A stretch of 5,957 nt of DNA from Candidatus Izemoplasma sp. (GTDB taxonomy: Bacteria; Bacillota_I; Bacilli_A; Izemoplasmatales; Izemoplasmataceae), in NCBI GenBank assembly GCA_029939615.1, contig JAOZSP010000109.1:1-5957 (forward strand), given 5' to 3'. This document shows positions 5,505-5,957 of this stretch, one piece after another. The stretch's first letter is position 1, and every line of letters begins with the position of its first letter. The notes under the pieces were generated by a model that made no database searches, was not told where the DNA came from, and saw nothing but the letters and a program-made list of their open reading frames with translations. Both the position numbers and the translations under genes were made by a program.

Positions 5505-5957
5505 TATTTCATCATTCTTTCAATAGAATAAATATCTTTAATTTTTTGTAAATTTTCAATTATTTTTTCTAGTTCCGCTTTATTTTTAATACTTAGTTTT
5601 AGTTTTATTACCCCTTCTAATCGTTTATTAGCTGAAGCTGCGACTTGGATTACTTTTCCCTTTGATGCGGTCACCGAGTTTATTATTTCTGCTAATACGT
5701 TGTCACGATTTGAGACGATTATACGTAAATTTATAGAGTATTGTTTTTGAGTGTCATTTCCCCAAAATACTTCAATATAGCGATTTTTATCTAAGGATTG
5801 TAAGTTATTGCATTTAGTACGATGAACTGCGATTCCTGTTCCTTTTGAAATATATCCTGTAATTCTATCTCCAGGAATCGGAGTACAACAATTCGAAAGC
5901 TTAATCGAAGGATTTTGTAGACCCTCAACAATAATGTTACTTTCAGTTTTGTGATCT
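5504..5957 (-). CDS. rel: Bifunctional (p)ppGpp synthetase/hydrolase Rel, C-terminal part, cut by window edge
   Basis: The last 150 residues of a RelA/SpoT homologue; the catalytic HD and synthetase domains would lie beyond the window. NIIVEGLQNPSIKLSNCC (7-24 of the visible part) followed by TPIPGDRITGYISKGTGIAVH and RTKC is the Cys-rich zinc-finger-like module. Its conserved CC pair (23-24), His 45 and Cys 49 are all present. Residues about 71-150 form the ACT domain, ending IKDIYSIERMMK, very like the DIYSVQRV-type end of Firmicute Rel. These C-terminal modules contact the ribosome and uncharged tRNA and switch the enzyme between (p)ppGpp synthesis and hydrolysis. The ACT loop reads SNRDNVLAEI where the family usually has DRxGLL, so its conserved Gly is absent. 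The stop TAA (5506-5504) overlaps the dtd ATG by 1 nt. In Bacillota the single long Rel is called rel or relA. Confidence 0.96.
   Translation of the reverse strand, partial: DHKTESNIIVEGLQNPSIKLSNCCTPIPGDRITGYISKGTGIAVHRTKCNNLQSLDKNRYIEVFWGNDTQKQYSINLRIIVSNRDNVLAEIINSVTASKGKVIQVAASANKRLEGVIKLKLSIKNKAELEKIIENLQKIKDIYSIERMMK

Noticed and set aside
5504..5957. Right-edge frame as an independent small ACT-domain gene
   Set aside because: The frame is open to the window edge and includes the Rel zinc-finger-like module upstream of the ACT domain, so it is the end of a long rel gene.

Overview
The window is AT-rich, and every gene in it lies on the minus strand, so transcription runs from high to low coordinates. 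In that direction the order is: 3' end of rel, dtd, two unrelated GNAT acetyltransferase genes, a promoter with a T-box leader, hisS, aspS, a weak intergenic promoter, and the 5' end of an AI-2E-family (PerM-like) membrane protein gene. The rel-dtd-...-hisS-aspS order is that of Bacillus subtilis and many other Bacillota, where yrvJ, as I recall, lies between dtd and hisS. The high A+T content, T-box control and this synteny point to a low-GC Bacillota or a Mollicutes-related lineage. The code is not the Mycoplasma one: the long aspS and hisS frames contain no in-frame TGA, Trp is always TGG, and dtd ends in TGA. I cannot name the genus.

Region by region (minus strand): 5957-5504 encodes the Rel C-terminus (zinc-finger-like module plus ACT domain). 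5504-5055 is D-aminoacyl-tRNA deacylase. 5058-4261 is a two-part GNAT with an FR47-like C-terminus. 4261-3662 is a RimJ/RimL-type GNAT. These four genes are joined by overlaps of 1, 4 and 1 nt (TAATG, ATGA, TAATG) and look like one translationally coupled unit. A near-consensus sigma-A promoter (TTGACT-17-TATAAT), with its -35 box inside the last codons of the second GNAT, starts a leader of about 255 nt. This leader has all the landmarks of a T-box riboswitch: stem I with specifier loop, stem II, stem III, T-box sequence, antiterminator and terminator. hisS and aspS follow with a 9-nt gap, so one tRNA-sensing leader controls two aminoacyl-tRNA synthetases. Only about 56 nt separate aspS from the AI-2E-family gene. 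That gap has no convincing terminator but does hold an extended -10 promoter.

Most of the window is ordinary housekeeping DNA in conserved order: stringent response, tRNA proofreading and tRNA charging. I see no mobile element, CRISPR array, tRNA or rRNA gene and no clearly new system. The points most worth a second look are these. The T-box in front of hisS appears to read tRNA-Asp (specifier GAC, UGGU bulge), not tRNA-His. HisRS carries an extra C-terminal CxxC-x4-CxxC tail. Two coupled GNAT genes occupy the spot between dtd and hisS.
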